This document shows positions 45,401-57,025 of a stretch of DNA of 64,000 bases, piece after piece. The stretch lies in the NCBI RefSeq assembly GCF_000801105.2, contig NC_079516.1:45612908-45676907 (forward strand), given 5' to 3'. The position numbers were made by a program, and so were the translations under genes. A model generated the notes under the pieces. The model saw nothing but the letters and a program-made list of their open reading frames with translations. It did no database searches and was not told the origin of the DNA. How positions within the stretch are numbered: position 1 is the stretch's first letter; every line of letters starts with the position of its first letter. This stretch comes from Raphanus sativus (lineage: Eukaryota > Streptophyta > Magnoliopsida > Brassicales > Brassicaceae).

Positions 45401-46975
45401 AAAATGGTAAAGATGTTGACAATAAAAGTGGGAGAGAGGAGGCCGTATCATATAGAGATAGCTTCAATCTTTATGGGTGTTCTTACATTCTGGGAATGAC
45501 TCCATAACGTATTATACAGAGAAATAAAGTATCTTTTTACCACAATAATTTCCACATCCTGCAGCCCAACTCCAATAAAAATGGCCTTTATAGGTGTTAA
45601 CAGAAAGTCATCACAGATCAGACTCGTTTAGTACTTTACCATTTTGACAATCTCATCACTTCCCCAAGCACTTGCAAGCACGACAGAACCTTCCATGACC
45701 GTCGTTGTCTTCTGAAACTCATCCAATAACACAACTCCTCCTTACTTCTTGCACTTTCTTCCAATACAAACTTCTACTCTTTTCAATGGCAATCAAACAA
45801 CTGCCACTAATTCTACATTCTTCAATCTTTCCAGGATTAACAATTGAGCAAAAGGCTATCGATGCAGCAGCTGATTTCAGTAGAGCAAGCATCATTGCTT
45901 TATCAGTGTTCTTACAATCTGGGAAGGGTTTCTACTCCAGAATCTGGCTGTAACAACTCCAGAATCAGTGTAGCCTTATTTCCGAAAGAGCTCATGTCAA
46001 CAACTTTTCCTATTTCCGAATAAGATTCCATTTCAGCAATAATTTTCATGGCTTTAGCTTTTGGATTTTCTTATTTCCTCTGTTTCTACAATAGCTTCTT
46101 CTTTATTTTTAACTGACCCAATCGCTTAACCAGAATCTATGTTACTTCCTGCTTAATTCAAAATCCAATCAATATCCACCACAAAATAGTCAAATTAAAT
46201 AAGAGAGCATTAGTTTACAATGTTGAATAACTCTTACCGAGACTTTCTTGTTGTCATCGTCCGCAACCAAACCCTGTTCCTGAGAATATGTTGAAGTTTT
46301 TAGAAATAATTTTAACCTTAGACTTCTTTTTCATCGACATATAAATAGCATGATATAGTGGGTTGCAGGAGCTTAGTTTAATTTAAAATCAAGTAGTATT
46401 TTAGCAGATGGAAAGCCGCTTACATTTCTCTGACATCCAAATCAGTTGTGATGAACCAAGTGATGGAGCTTGCGGGCATCACCATGGCGGACATTACCTA
46501 AACAGTGGAGGAGGAGTGGTCCGTCTGCTAGTTAGTTTAGAACAAATCAAAAGATGATTCTCAAAGTAGGAAAGCTCACCGTTTTATAGTCAATCTCCAC
46601 CGCCTTGGAAATTAAGACTCGCATTGATTATAAATTGTGGGTGATGGATTACTGGAAGGTTTTAAGTGGAATATTCTGTAACTGATATCATTCGTATCAT
46701 GAAGGAGAAGATGAAAGAACAATCTCGTCATGAGATCTGGAGAGGCAAAGATGAACACATGTCCAACCTTTAAAAACGCAGCGTTTCTTTTATCGTCTGG
46801 GCTCTGGGTTCTAAGAAGACACAGCCCATTTAAAACTAAAGCCTGAACATAAAATAAATGAAACGGTGAGTATTATGAAACAGGACACGTGTCACTCCGT
46901 TGGAAGTCGAGTTTATGATGTGGCGGATGACGTGGCGCATCCTGGAGAGAGATAACTGTACTTTATATAAATAGA
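42439..46975 (-). mobile_element. Helitron A, upstream member of a tandem pair
   Basis: Minus-strand Helitron of 4537 bp including a nested retroposon. 5' end TCTATTTATATAAAGTACAG at 46975 after a host A; 3' hairpin CCCGCCCGTATGGCGGG, then CTTACCCTAG ending at 42439. Its first 100 or so bases resemble those of Helitron B (the ACGTCATAAACTCG and GTTTCATTTATT regions), and so do the 3' ends, so both belong to one family. Between about 45700 and 46640 the minus strand has exon-like pieces with donor and acceptor-like borders (for example EQGLVADDDNKKVS), unrecognised and probably captured. No Rep/helicase frame is present. Confidence 0.85.
43510..44420 (+). mobile_element. Non-autonomous retroposon nested in Helitron A
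   Basis: 911 bp, much GC-richer than its surroundings, ending in a short A tail at 44414-44420 and flanked by a 17-bp duplication AATATTAGCTAAGAGAA (43493-43509 and 44421-44437). Variable-length duplication and a poly-A tail show target-primed reverse transcription. No LINE enzyme domain is seen, and the 60-126 residue frames across it are unconvincing. It begins with a pyrimidine-rich leader and a CCGGCCGG/GCCGCCGG region, resembling the second retroposon at 47.1 kb. Confidence 0.85.
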
Positions 46976-47115
46976 TATGAAAACATAAACTGAATCGATT
47001 TATGCACATACAAAATATACGTCTTTAATTGGTATAGAGACTGAATTAAGAGAATAAAATAAAATTGAGATGCTATTGGTTTCATAAAACTTCAGAAACA
47101 AATTAAAAAGTCATG

Positions 47116-48492
47116 ATAAGAACTCCTTCTCTCTCTCTCCGCTCTCTCTTAAAAAAAAAAAAGACTTCGAAACCTAATTGACGTCGGCGGCGGTTTGGAG
47201 GCAATAGCCTTCACCGTCAGCCTTTGTGTTCTTCTTTTCTTCTTTTCTGTTCGCTTTTCACCTTCGTTTTCCTCCTCTGTTGATATGCTCGCATCTCTGC
47301 TTGGTGGTGATTCGGCGAGACAGAGTTAGGGTTCGGTGGTGGTTGGCACGGCAGCGGGAGATTTCCTTTTTCCGTCTCAGATCTGGAGGCTTTCTCAGAT
47401 CTGGATTGACGCAGGCGGTAACACGGTGCTTGAGGACTGTACCTGTAAGTTGTCTCGCGTTTAGCCAGTAGGGTTAGTTATCCAGAAATTTTAACTTGAG
47501 CCGGTTACGGAGATCTCGGGGTGCGTCGGTGCGGGGACTACCGTTGGTCAGACAGTTCTCGGAGATGGGATGGGGAAGTGGCGTTGTTCCTCAGTTCATC
47601 CTCTGTTCTGGATCTAGACCTTGAAACAGGGGTTTGAGAGTTGTATTTAGTTGTCTCTCAATCCACTCTGTTGGCTGTGCACGGGGAGGAGATCTGCGGT
47701 GATGCAGTGGTGTATGTGGCTATCTACGCGCGTGTGGTTAGCTGGTGGTGTCATGCTTGCTTCTCTGACCGTGAGAATGTTCTGCGCAGAGAACTTCACG
47801 GGCATGAAGCTTCTTCTTCTTTTAGCAGCTCCGGTGGTGTGGCAAACTCTACCTTTCATGCCCCTTCCGAATAAGAGCAGTGTCTTGTAGGAGTGCTTGA
47901 CTTGAACTGATGAAAGAGAAGCGCAACAGTCAATCGATGTTTGGTGTGAGCAGCATCTCCGTTTTTTGCAGTGGTACTCGGCGGATGAGTGGGCGTTTCA
48001 TGCGGTAGCACAGATTAGCTAACTGTGCGGCAAAGGTTTTGGCTAGATCGGTGGGGCAGAGGCATACAACTCCACCTTTATCCGGACCTCCGGTTCAACC
48101 GGGCCGAACTGTCCACTCCGAATGCATCCGTTTGAGCCATTGTAAGACTTGGAAGGTGTGTGAGCTAATTTTGCAGGTTATCAAAGGCGTGTATGTGATG
48201 AAGCTGTAGGTCCGGAGGGGTTTTGAGGGCTGGCCAATCCTCCGTAGACTCGCGGCAACTTAGCAGCCACAACAATGAGACTCCAGCTCTTGGCTCACTG
48301 CGATCCTAGGCAAAGTGCGTTGTTATGTTATCCAAGCTCTGTTTCAGTTTTTGTATTTCTAGATTTTGCTGTGTTTTTCTTTTTGTATCTTGGTGTTGTG
48401 TAGTTGTCTTTATTTTTCTGCTACTTGTTTTCATTGTAACTTCTGTCAAAAATTAAAATGGTATAAAATTTAACATTCATACCAAAAAAAAA
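47116..48492 (+). mobile_element. Second non-autonomous retroposon
   Basis: 1377 bp, GC-rich, with a 3' A run near 48484-48492 and a 16-bp duplication AAATTAAAAAGTCATG (47100-47115 and 48493-48508). It starts with CTCTCTCTCTCCGCTCTCTC, a short A run, then GTCGGCGGCGGTTTGG, the same layout as the element at 43510. No recognisable protein domain. It could be an internally deleted LINE (leader and 3' end only) or a processed non-coding transcript. Confidence 0.85.
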
Positions 48493-48508
48493 AAATTAAA
48501 AAGTCATG

Positions 48509-50154
48509 TGGCTGCATGTGATTTAGAAGGTACGTCGAAATCAACACCACCCATGAGTCTATTCTCCGACTGCTTCTTTGGGTAGCCTTGGGGTGGCCTA
48601 AGACTTTTTTTTTGACGAAGGCCTGAGACTTTTTTTTGACGAAGGCCTAAGACTTTTTACTAACGTAATATTATGTTTATACCTTTTTCTTAAATTATCT
48701 GAATTATATATATAATTCTTTAATTATATGTATATATATGTGGATATAACGGATTGAATCGAATATTCATTCCTAAAAATATTAGTATTTGTAGTTTACT
48801 TTGTTTTTTGTGGATATTACATATTAGTATTTGCTTTTATTTTGTAAAGTTATAAATATCTAAATTTTTCTATTAGAATTGAAACATATCCAGTGCTGTT
48901 AAGTGCTAACTGAGATTATGCATACTTTCAAATTGCCAGAGCTGTTAAGTTAGATTTATATCATAATTTTTTGAGTGACATTAATTTATTATTTTCTAAA
49001 TAAAATTTTAATTTAGGTTGATATTGTTTGACAACAAAAGGAACAAAGTCATGAAAATACCGGCGCTTCATTTTAAATAAACGGGAAAGAAGCTTTCGTG
49101 GTGTGAAAGGGGATGATGAACAAAGGTTGCCCATGTAATGATAATGTATTAGATAATAATATCTTTTGACAATGCCAAATGTCAGTATCAATTACTAAAA
49201 GCCAGTTAGATGATGATATGGGTTATGATGGAGATACTTTCAGAAGTTGAAAACTTAAATTTAGAAATTGGCGAGACAGAAAAAAAGAAAAATTATGTGA
49301 CCAAAACATCTTGTGGTTTTAATGGTTTATGTTAGTATTCAAAATATGTCACAGAAACAAAAGTTGCCTTGATGATCTTAATTGATTGCAATTCCTAACT
49401 TCAACTTATTCAAAGCTTTTTGTTCTTTAGTAACCTCAAATCTAGTGCCGAAATTTATACATTTTCGTTAATCAATGACAAGAAGGTTGATAATATTATG
49501 AAATTGCATAAGATATCCCTTCCTAAAAATTGAATCTTAACTCTTAAGTACAACAAAATCAATTCCTTGCACTCACCACTAGACCATAATCAGGGACTAT
49601 AATAGTTTTGGTGAGATAAGTCGGCAAATGGATAGGGACATTTAGGTAGCTAGATGAAAATGGACATGCGAGAGTAAATGAATCTGCAAATGGATATGAA
49701 CATATAGGCAGCTAAGAGAAGACTCAAATGGATAGGAACATTTAGACAATGGTGATTGTGGTATGAATTGGGAACATCCACGGCAAACCCTACATTTATA
49801 CAAGTCTTCGCATTGAAAGGTCCCATATTCCACTTGCGATTGGGTTTTACGGTTTATAATCGGTTTAGGCAATAACTGGTAAATTAAAATGGAAATAATG
49901 GAACAAAAAGAATTGAAATGATATGAATAGAATACTGCAAAAAATGGAATCAAATTTATTTCATTCAGTCATGAACCAAAATTTTATGAAATACTTTTAT
50001 TTACATTTTATCTAATTATTTTTAGAGTTGATGAGATGACCATTCTATTACATTCATATCAAATGGTAAAAATATTTGTGGCATTCCATTCCAAAATAGT
50101 ATTCCCACAACGGACCACCGTATTTTATTAAAAACTCCCGTATGTGCAACTAAG
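48509..50154. other. Intergenic DNA
   Basis: No gene seen. A unit of about 24 bp, GACGAAGGCCTGAGACTTTTT, is repeated in tandem at 48603-48655. GGATAGGGACATTTAGG-like motifs recur near 49630, 49690 and 49733. Confidence 0.55.
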
Positions 50155-50925
50155 GGGTTGAGTGGTTTTCTCTCTACCACCCGCAAACGCAGCTTTTGCG
50201 GTTGGTAGCGGTTAACAGCGTTTCAAAACAATCATACAAACCGCTACAAATCGCTTCAAACCGCTCCGAACCTCTTAAAACCAAAAGCTGGTTCCAGCTA
50301 GCGTTTGCGGTTGCGGGCGGTTGCAGTTGGATAAAAAAATATTTTTTTTCTAAATATTTTAAAATTTAAAATTTAAAATTAAAAATGAAAATATTATAAA
50401 TAAAAATATATAAACATTTTATATATTAATTTAAATTCACAAACAATATAGTATTTTTTTATAAAAACTTTAAAGTAGCTATTCATCATAATTTTTAAAA
50501 GTTAATATACATACATATATAAAGATATACACATATATAAAAAGAAACAAAATATTCTTTAAAAGTTTTAATATAAATCTTCATAAAAATGTATTAAATT
50601 ATAATTTTCAACTACTTAAAAATTAAAAAATAAACTTAATATTATTATTAATCATATTATATTAACAATTATTATATTTTATCACAATAGTATGTTTTTA
50701 ATATTTTATAATTTTATAATATGTTTATATTGATAATTTATTATTAAACCGCTGCAATGTTTCATAATCAACCAGTCACAAACATCCCGCAAACGCAACA
50801 ATTTTTAAACGTTACGCCAGTCATACAAAACGCTATGTAACACTTGAAACTGCAACTACCCGCACCCGCAAACTCCCGCACCCGCAACCGCAACCGCTGC
50901 GTTTGAACCAGTCAGAACCTAACTT
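50155..50925. repeat. Dispersed repeat, copy 2, with GCGG-rich ends
   Basis: Both ends are rich in GCGGTT/AACCGC words in opposite orientation (ACCACCCGCAAACGCAGC at the left and CCGCAACCGCTGCGTTTG at the right), a long imperfect inverted repeat around an AT-rich core. The core and right end match 31885-32435. Probably a hAT-type non-autonomous transposon; no clean target duplication was found. Confidence 0.65.
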
Positions 50926-52936
50926 CTCATTCTATCACATCACTCCAATTGGTTATTTATAAAACTGTTGTGATAAAATAGTTGTAGTATCACAGATTGG
51001 TCATAAATAAAGCATTTTTCTTTCTTAAAAGAAAAAAATAAGTAAACATGTGTTTTCTTTTTGCTTAAACTAGTTAACATATGGTTACCGAGTAACGTTA
51101 GATTGATATATTTTAAAGACAATATAAGCCGATTTTTTCTTCTTATGCATGATTCTTTTCTATTTTTTTTATAATGATCTCTTCTCTCTTCTTTTGTTTA
51201 ACTTGTGAGTCGGTTTGTATGATTGCAAACTTCCGCATTTCTGCAGATTTGTCTCATGGCAGTCGTTTTTTCTCTCTCGAATTAAATCCATCCTGTCATG
51301 GAGTTTGGACACAACTTAAGTAATTACAAATATAGCACACACTAGTGATTACTGAGCAACATTAAAATTGGCTCGAGCAAGATTCCTAATCTTGATTCTG
51401 GTTCAAGAATTTTAGTTAAGAGGCCCTCCTGAGGAGAGTACAGCATAAATTACATAATTAGTAAGAAAGCAAGTTTGGGCCAGTTTTCTTTAACTCACTG
51501 AATAATATACTCGAAGTGAAAAACAGAGCAAGTACATTAGGGGTCAGGGAACCATGGCCTTAATCAACGGCGTCATATCAGAAGCAAGATCTGTTTAGAT
51601 CAATTTGGATTAATATATAGTTATGAAAACTTACTTGAATCACTTAAATCGATTTTTTTTTAAAACAATTCGGTTACGACCGATTTGCCACTTAGGGAAC
51701 CATTTAGATGCCTCATGAACCAAATTTTAAAACATTGGATTGAAATAACTAATACCTAAATATAAAAAAAATTACAACAAAGAATTTAGATACCCACAGA
51801 AATAAACATATTTTTGAAAGGAAAATAATATAATCATATTCGACTTTGACGATTCTCTAGCTTCTTGACCAGATTGGAAAATAGAAAATAGAAGTAAAGA
51901 AGCTGTTCCTTTGGCTTTGTATCTGGAATATGTCAACAAAATTTTCAGAAAGGGGGAACGAACTAAGTGCTTTAGTGAAACCACATGGGGGCACAAAGCC
52001 AAACAATGACCATTCAATCATCATTATAAAGACTCTTCTTCTTGTTTTGGCATCGCATTGGGTCCCCCAAAGGAAACTTGGATATATTTTGTAACTTTCT
52101 GAAACAAACTCATACGAACATACCCACTTTCATGTCTTTAAAAAAGTTTTTCTGTGGTGATGGCTGGTTTCAAGTCTCTATCAACTAAGCATCTGCAAAA
52201 TTTTATACTTGAGATTGATTTCCACGTACACCTACTTGAAGAGAGATTATGCCAAGAACATATGGAGCTCTCATGGACAGACAAAATAAACAATACACAC
52301 CCTAGATTGGAGAACCAAAATCTCAAGAGAGAATCGAGAAAAACAAGCATACACTTCATTGTGTGACTGTGTCTTTCAAAAAGCGCTACAATTCACACAG
52401 TTTATATCCTTAGATCCGTTGATGCGTTAGAAATTACAAGAGAAAATTAGCACCAAAGTGGAGTTATTCTCAACAAAAGGACATATGAAGCCAAGAAAAT
52501 ATCTCATGATATACGAATCTACTAGGAGTCTCTGTCTCTATGCAGATATTTCATAAAAAGAAAGAGAATAAGTGCACAGACGCTTAAGTGCACATCATTC
52601 ACTTGAGTCAAAAACAAGGCCAAGGCACATGAATTGGTAGAAAGGGAAAAGAAAAAAGTCTCTCCCGTGCAAACAGTCTTATTTCTCTAAATTTGAAAAG
52701 AGTGAATAGTATCCGGGAGAGGTTATTATACATTCCTGACAATTACAATGGTCCGAATCATCATTTGACTGATAAGATAAGAACATGTAAGTAATAACAT
52801 CTGCCAAAAAATTGTATTGAGGGTTCCATCTAATACGGTTGATATATATCTTTTAACTGAAGAAGCTGAATTTTCTTGAAAACATCAAAACGAAGCGGAA
52901 AAAGCCATCCATCTAAGTAACTTCAGGTGCTGCCTC
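50926..52936. other. Intergenic DNA and 3' region of the NFD6-like gene
   Basis: No convincing gene. Base composition is more balanced at 51750-52900, and the part next to 52937 should hold the 3' UTR of the minus-strand NFD6-like gene. Short open frames on both strands at 52138-52366 overlap each other and match nothing I know. Confidence 0.5.
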
Positions 52937-53567
52937 TTAGATGGGACTGACATAGTTAGCAAATCTACCTGTCATTTGAAGATGCAAACTTGTTAGAAGC
53001 GGAATCAAAAGAAAAAAGCCATTTCTGAAATCTAAATCACATTCTAAAGAAGCTCAGACAACCCCCCCAAAACAGCCAAATGTTGGCATCTTTCTCAAGG
53101 AAAACGTAACTAAAAGACTATGGCGTTAAGAATAATCCAAACACAAGTAATCGAATGGAAAGAAGGTTTTTTGGGTATATTAACCTTGATAAGAAGTGAG
53201 GTCAGAAGGGAGTTTAGAAACGAGGCAAGCGGCAGCAACGACGCTATGAAACGGTTGATGAGTGCTCACTTCTCGCCGCACAAACCTTTATTTTTTTTTT
53301 CAGATTTCAAATATCAAAAGTCAAAAACTTTATCACAATATTTCACATTCGTAACAGAAGTGAGTGGGGGAATGTTGTTTTATACCTGGGAAGAGAAGAA
53401 GCTTCGATTCGAGTCTGACGAAGAGGCGGCGATGGGGAGGAGGAGTTCGGGTTCGGGTTGGGGACTGAGGAGATTCTCGGTCTAGGTGAGATCAAACTTC
53501 TTCTTCTGGTAGCGGTTCGTAAGATGGAGCCTAGAGACGACCTAGAAGCTATGCTCGTCGCAGCCAT
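52937..53567 (-). CDS. NFD6-like small organellar protein
   Basis: Three exons, 53386-53567, 53185-53285 and 52937-52968: 315 bases, 104 residues, with GT/AG borders and matching phases. The N-terminus MAATSIASRSSLGSILRTAT is an Arg/Ser-rich mitochondrial or dual presequence with a Pro/Asn/Ser stretch ending LRQTRIEASSLPR. Then come FVRREVSTHQPFHSVVAAA, CLVSKLPSDLTSYQ and the end GRFANYVSPI. This layout is that of the NUCLEAR FUSION DEFECTIVE 6 family, needed in Arabidopsis for polar nuclear fusion; the biochemical role is unknown. A run of TTC/GAA triplets lies just upstream of the ATG. Its promoter is cut short by Helitron C, whose end is 222 bp upstream of the ATG. Confidence 0.85.
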
Positions 53568-53788
53568 TTCTTCTTCTTCTTCTTCTTCTGCAAGTATCGT
53601 TAAACCCTCATTAGTGGTTTTGACTGCCGGTTTGGTAAACCGGAATACTGTAATTCGGTTTGCGGACAAATCCGTTCGAGAGATTATTATATGGTTTACC
53701 TTTGCTTTGCACCAATAATTAATTAATTTTGAACAGAGTTCTAAATATTTAGATCTTTCTTTACCAAATTAATTAATTTTTATAATTA
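53568..53788 (-). promoter_or_regulatory. Remaining proximal promoter of the NFD6-like gene
   Basis: Only about 220 bp separate the ATG from the 3' terminus of Helitron C. A run of GAA/TTC triplets at 53569-53590 is in the leader. No TATA box stands out. Confidence 0.5.
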
Positions 53789-54699
53789 CTAGATTCTTTC
53801 TCCGCGCTACGCGCGGAAAAGTGTGTTGATCATTTATTTTCCGATAATATGTGTCAATATTTGTTTGTGGAATGAGGGTGTTGTATTTATCAAAGCAATG
53901 AGGAAGTCGATGAATTATTTATGGGTGCTCAATCCGGTAAACCTTTTCAATTTAAAACTGGAGGTAACAATTTGAAAAAAAATCTTTGAAATGTAATTTT
54001 TATATTCAAAAGTTTCTTTTTATTGATTTTTTAAAAATAATTGTTACAAATTTCTAATTCGATATTAATAAGTTAGCTAAATAATTTGTTTCTTCGGGTA
54101 AGTAAAAACTGATATTGAAAATAATTCAATAATATTTTTAAATTAAAAATAATTTTGATATTCTTATATTTTATTAGATTAGTAATATTATATTAATATA
54201 TAAATATTTAATAATTTATTAAATTATTGATCTATAGTTTAGCAACAGTCGATCTCGGGATTCTTGAAATAATCTGGTTCAGTGTCCAAGTCGAGTGCGT
54301 AAATGGTTTTACTATTTTCTGTATTTTAATAGTGTTTTACTTTATTATATTTATTAATTCTTATATATTAGCAATATTTTACATGATTTGCTGCAGCGTT
54401 TGATTCTGTGATTTCTAGATTTGTTATTTGAACGAGAGAAAAACTTGGGTTGTTATGGCTTGTAAACGAATAAACCAGAACATTAAAAACCTATTCTAAT
54501 ATTTACAAATTATTCAAAATATTTTTTATTGATGGATCATATAAACAACCAATTTCTAAGGCTTGTTTATTTCCTTAAGTTCAGAGGTGTTTTTTGGTAT
54601 CATATAAACAACCAAATTTTTATGTTCTTTTTAATTTTTAGCTTAATCTGAAAATTCCAGACTCTGTCAATGATTTGTTGTTTTTATTTTATGGTTATT

Positions 54700-56239
54700 T
54701 GGAATTGGTTAGTTAATAAAGAGTTCAGGTCACACCGAGAATGAGGCTCCCATAGATTAGTGTTAAATCAAGGTGATATTACCCTTATCCTAAACACAAC
54801 TCGTTTCACCAAAATGGAAAGCCCGAAGGCATATATGTTTGCAGCTGACCCTGATTATAAACAAAGTGGTATAAACTCATCAAGTTTAAAACAAAATATA
54901 AAAGAAAACAAACATTGAACCAACCGAAAGGTAAAGGTAACTAAGATTAAACAACATTCAAAATCCACTTAATCTGAAGAAGCAAGCACTAATCTTTTCC
55001 TAAAATACGTTATCTTTTGTTGCTAATTCTTGTTGGGGATGAAAGTTCTCATGTCTATTCACCCCATGCACTTCTCTCAAACTCCGCTTCACCTTCTATC
55101 CTTCAACAATATCCTCATACTTCTCCTGCGTTTATTTTATATAAGCTTTTTACAGAACCGAAATAAATGAATAGAGACAGCTTTGAACGCTCTTAAACAT
55201 TTATATGTTCTTAAAAACTGAATGAAAGTTAGTTATTTTGCAGAAGCTAGAAATGACTTCTTCCTTTTCTTTCTACACCATTTCCGACTTCGCCTCGTTT
55301 CTCCTGCTAAAACAAACAAACAACTCTTTCAGTTACAAAACAAAACTCATCTCCCGTGTGTTCCACATATTTATTATCTCAAACACTTACGATTTCGTAC
55401 AGTAGTTTCGACTCCGTGAACCCGATCAGGTCAAAATCATACACCTTGCTTTAAGTTGCTTGGTTAGGAGGTCTAGACCCCGTTTCCCTTTGTTCTGTCG
55501 CTGCCTCTTCCTCCCAAGATTCCTCTCTGCTTCAGACCTCAAACTAACACCCTACCACTTGTGCTTCTTGCTCCACCCAATCCAACACCATGTCACATCA
55601 AAACATATAAAGAGTAGGTATGTCCTTACCATGAGACTTTTGAGCCGTTTGACCATGCCGTACGCAACCACCACACAACGGAGTAGCTCACTATGGTCTT
55701 CCTTTGAATGAAAAGGCACAAGACCAAAGGCTTTTTAGTTTCCTAGTACAAAATATGTTACCAACGATTTAAAAATAATATCATTTAGTCACAAGTTAGA
55801 ATTACGCAAAGATACTAATTTGTTACTGAAATCCTTAATACAAAGCTTTTTTAAAAAAATATAACCACAGTAGCACACCATAAAGAGCTTAGCAAGGAAG
55901 AAGTTGAAAACGTTAGGCCTTTACAAAAGATTACTAATAACTGATACTTGATATTCAAACCCATCAAAGCGAACCAGTAACTGATAAAAAAGTATAATGA
56001 TTAACTATCCAAACCCCTTGAATAAGCTTTACAAAATTGATCGATCCAAATCATCTATGCAGTAGAACAAAAAAATGCAGCAAGAGCTTCATAGTAAGAT
56101 CTGAAATTATCTTGAAAGCCTTGTTCAAGACGATCCCAAACTACAAATATATATGTTTTAAATTCTTGAAACGTTTTGCCTCAAGACCCATTAATGGTTC
56201 TGTAAAAAAGAAATATACTTACATGTGTTGGTCGATTCA
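54700..56239. other. Helitron C interior, unassigned
   Basis: Base composition is gene-like at 54720-54900 and 55020-55720, but neither strand gives a recognisable protein, and frames are broken by stops. Probably more captured or decayed gene DNA. Confidence 0.4.
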
Positions 56240-56330
56240 TGTGTGATTCGATATTGATCCAACAGATATTTTACAGTCTCTTCCTTGCTCTTGTAATCAC
56301 GCATGCACTCCATGATCTACCGTGAACCTG
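56240..56330 (-). pseudogene. Unrecognised captured exon
   Basis: An exon-like piece with acceptor TTTCAG and donor GTAAGTAT, reading MECMRDYKSKEETVKYLLDQ and then YRITHEST. The donor-acceptor layout suggests a genuine gene source. I do not recognise the family with confidence. Confidence 0.5.
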
Positions 56331-56394
56331 AAACAGAGCAACGAAAGATGAGCGTAAGAGATTATATAATGTAACTTATAACTGAATGATGATA

Positions 56395-56600
56395 TGATGG
56401 AGTCTTACGTAAGGCATCGCCAGCATTAGGAGTAGTGGGTTCTTGTGATGTTACAGCATCATCATCTCTTTGGATATTATATAGCAGTTGTTGCTCTTTC
56501 TCTCTTTTATCCCTGAAACACATCGGTATAAGTTTGTGGCTGTCTATTCTTGAAGCTTCACATATTTTCCGGTAAGTCTTGCAAGACTGATAGTAAGATC
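56395..56600 (-). pseudogene. Second unrecognised captured exon piece
   Basis: Minus-strand frame with TYRKICEASRIDSHKLIPMC, REKEQQLLYNIQRDDDAVTS and PTTPNAGDAL, followed by a GTAAGA donor. It looks like part of a real protein and may come from the same donor gene as 56240-56330. Not identified. Confidence 0.5.
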
Positions 56601-56678
56601 TGAAATATTCTGTGTACATTGTTTAACAAAGATCTCAAACTACAAATTAAAAATTTATTTGGAAAGAGTTTAACTTAC

Positions 56679-56939
56679 TTGCAGCCAAGTTCTTTCTCAG
56701 CTCTCTCTGTTGAAGTATAAACTGCAGTTGCATCTCCTGGTCTTCTCGGACAAAGCTTGATAGGTATTTTCTGAAAAAAATGTTATTTGTTTCAACCAAC
56801 TTTATACCACAGAAACATTTAAGAGATATTCTAATTTCACTCAGCACTATGTTTACCTTGCCACAAGCTTTTTTAAAAGCAGCAACCATTTCTAATACAG
56901 ACGTTCCTCGTCCGGTCCCTTAATTGTAAGCAGTACAGC
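56679..56939 (-). pseudogene. Captured UDP-glucose 4-epimerase fragment
   Basis: Two exons with their intron: 56857-56939 (CTAYN, a stop, then GTGRGTSVLEMVAAFKKACG) and 56679-56770 ([20 protein letters not shown], then [11 protein letters not shown]). These match the C-terminal half of plant UGE enzymes ([28 protein letters not shown]). The stop replaces a Leu codon. Too short and interrupted to be an enzyme. The preserved intron shows genomic DNA rather than cDNA was captured. Confidence 0.9.
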
Positions 56940-57025
56940 CTGTTGATAATTACAACAAACAAACACATATATGTCTGAGCAAGTATCCATCAAACCAAGG
57001 CTACCATTTTAAAAAAAATGCTAGC

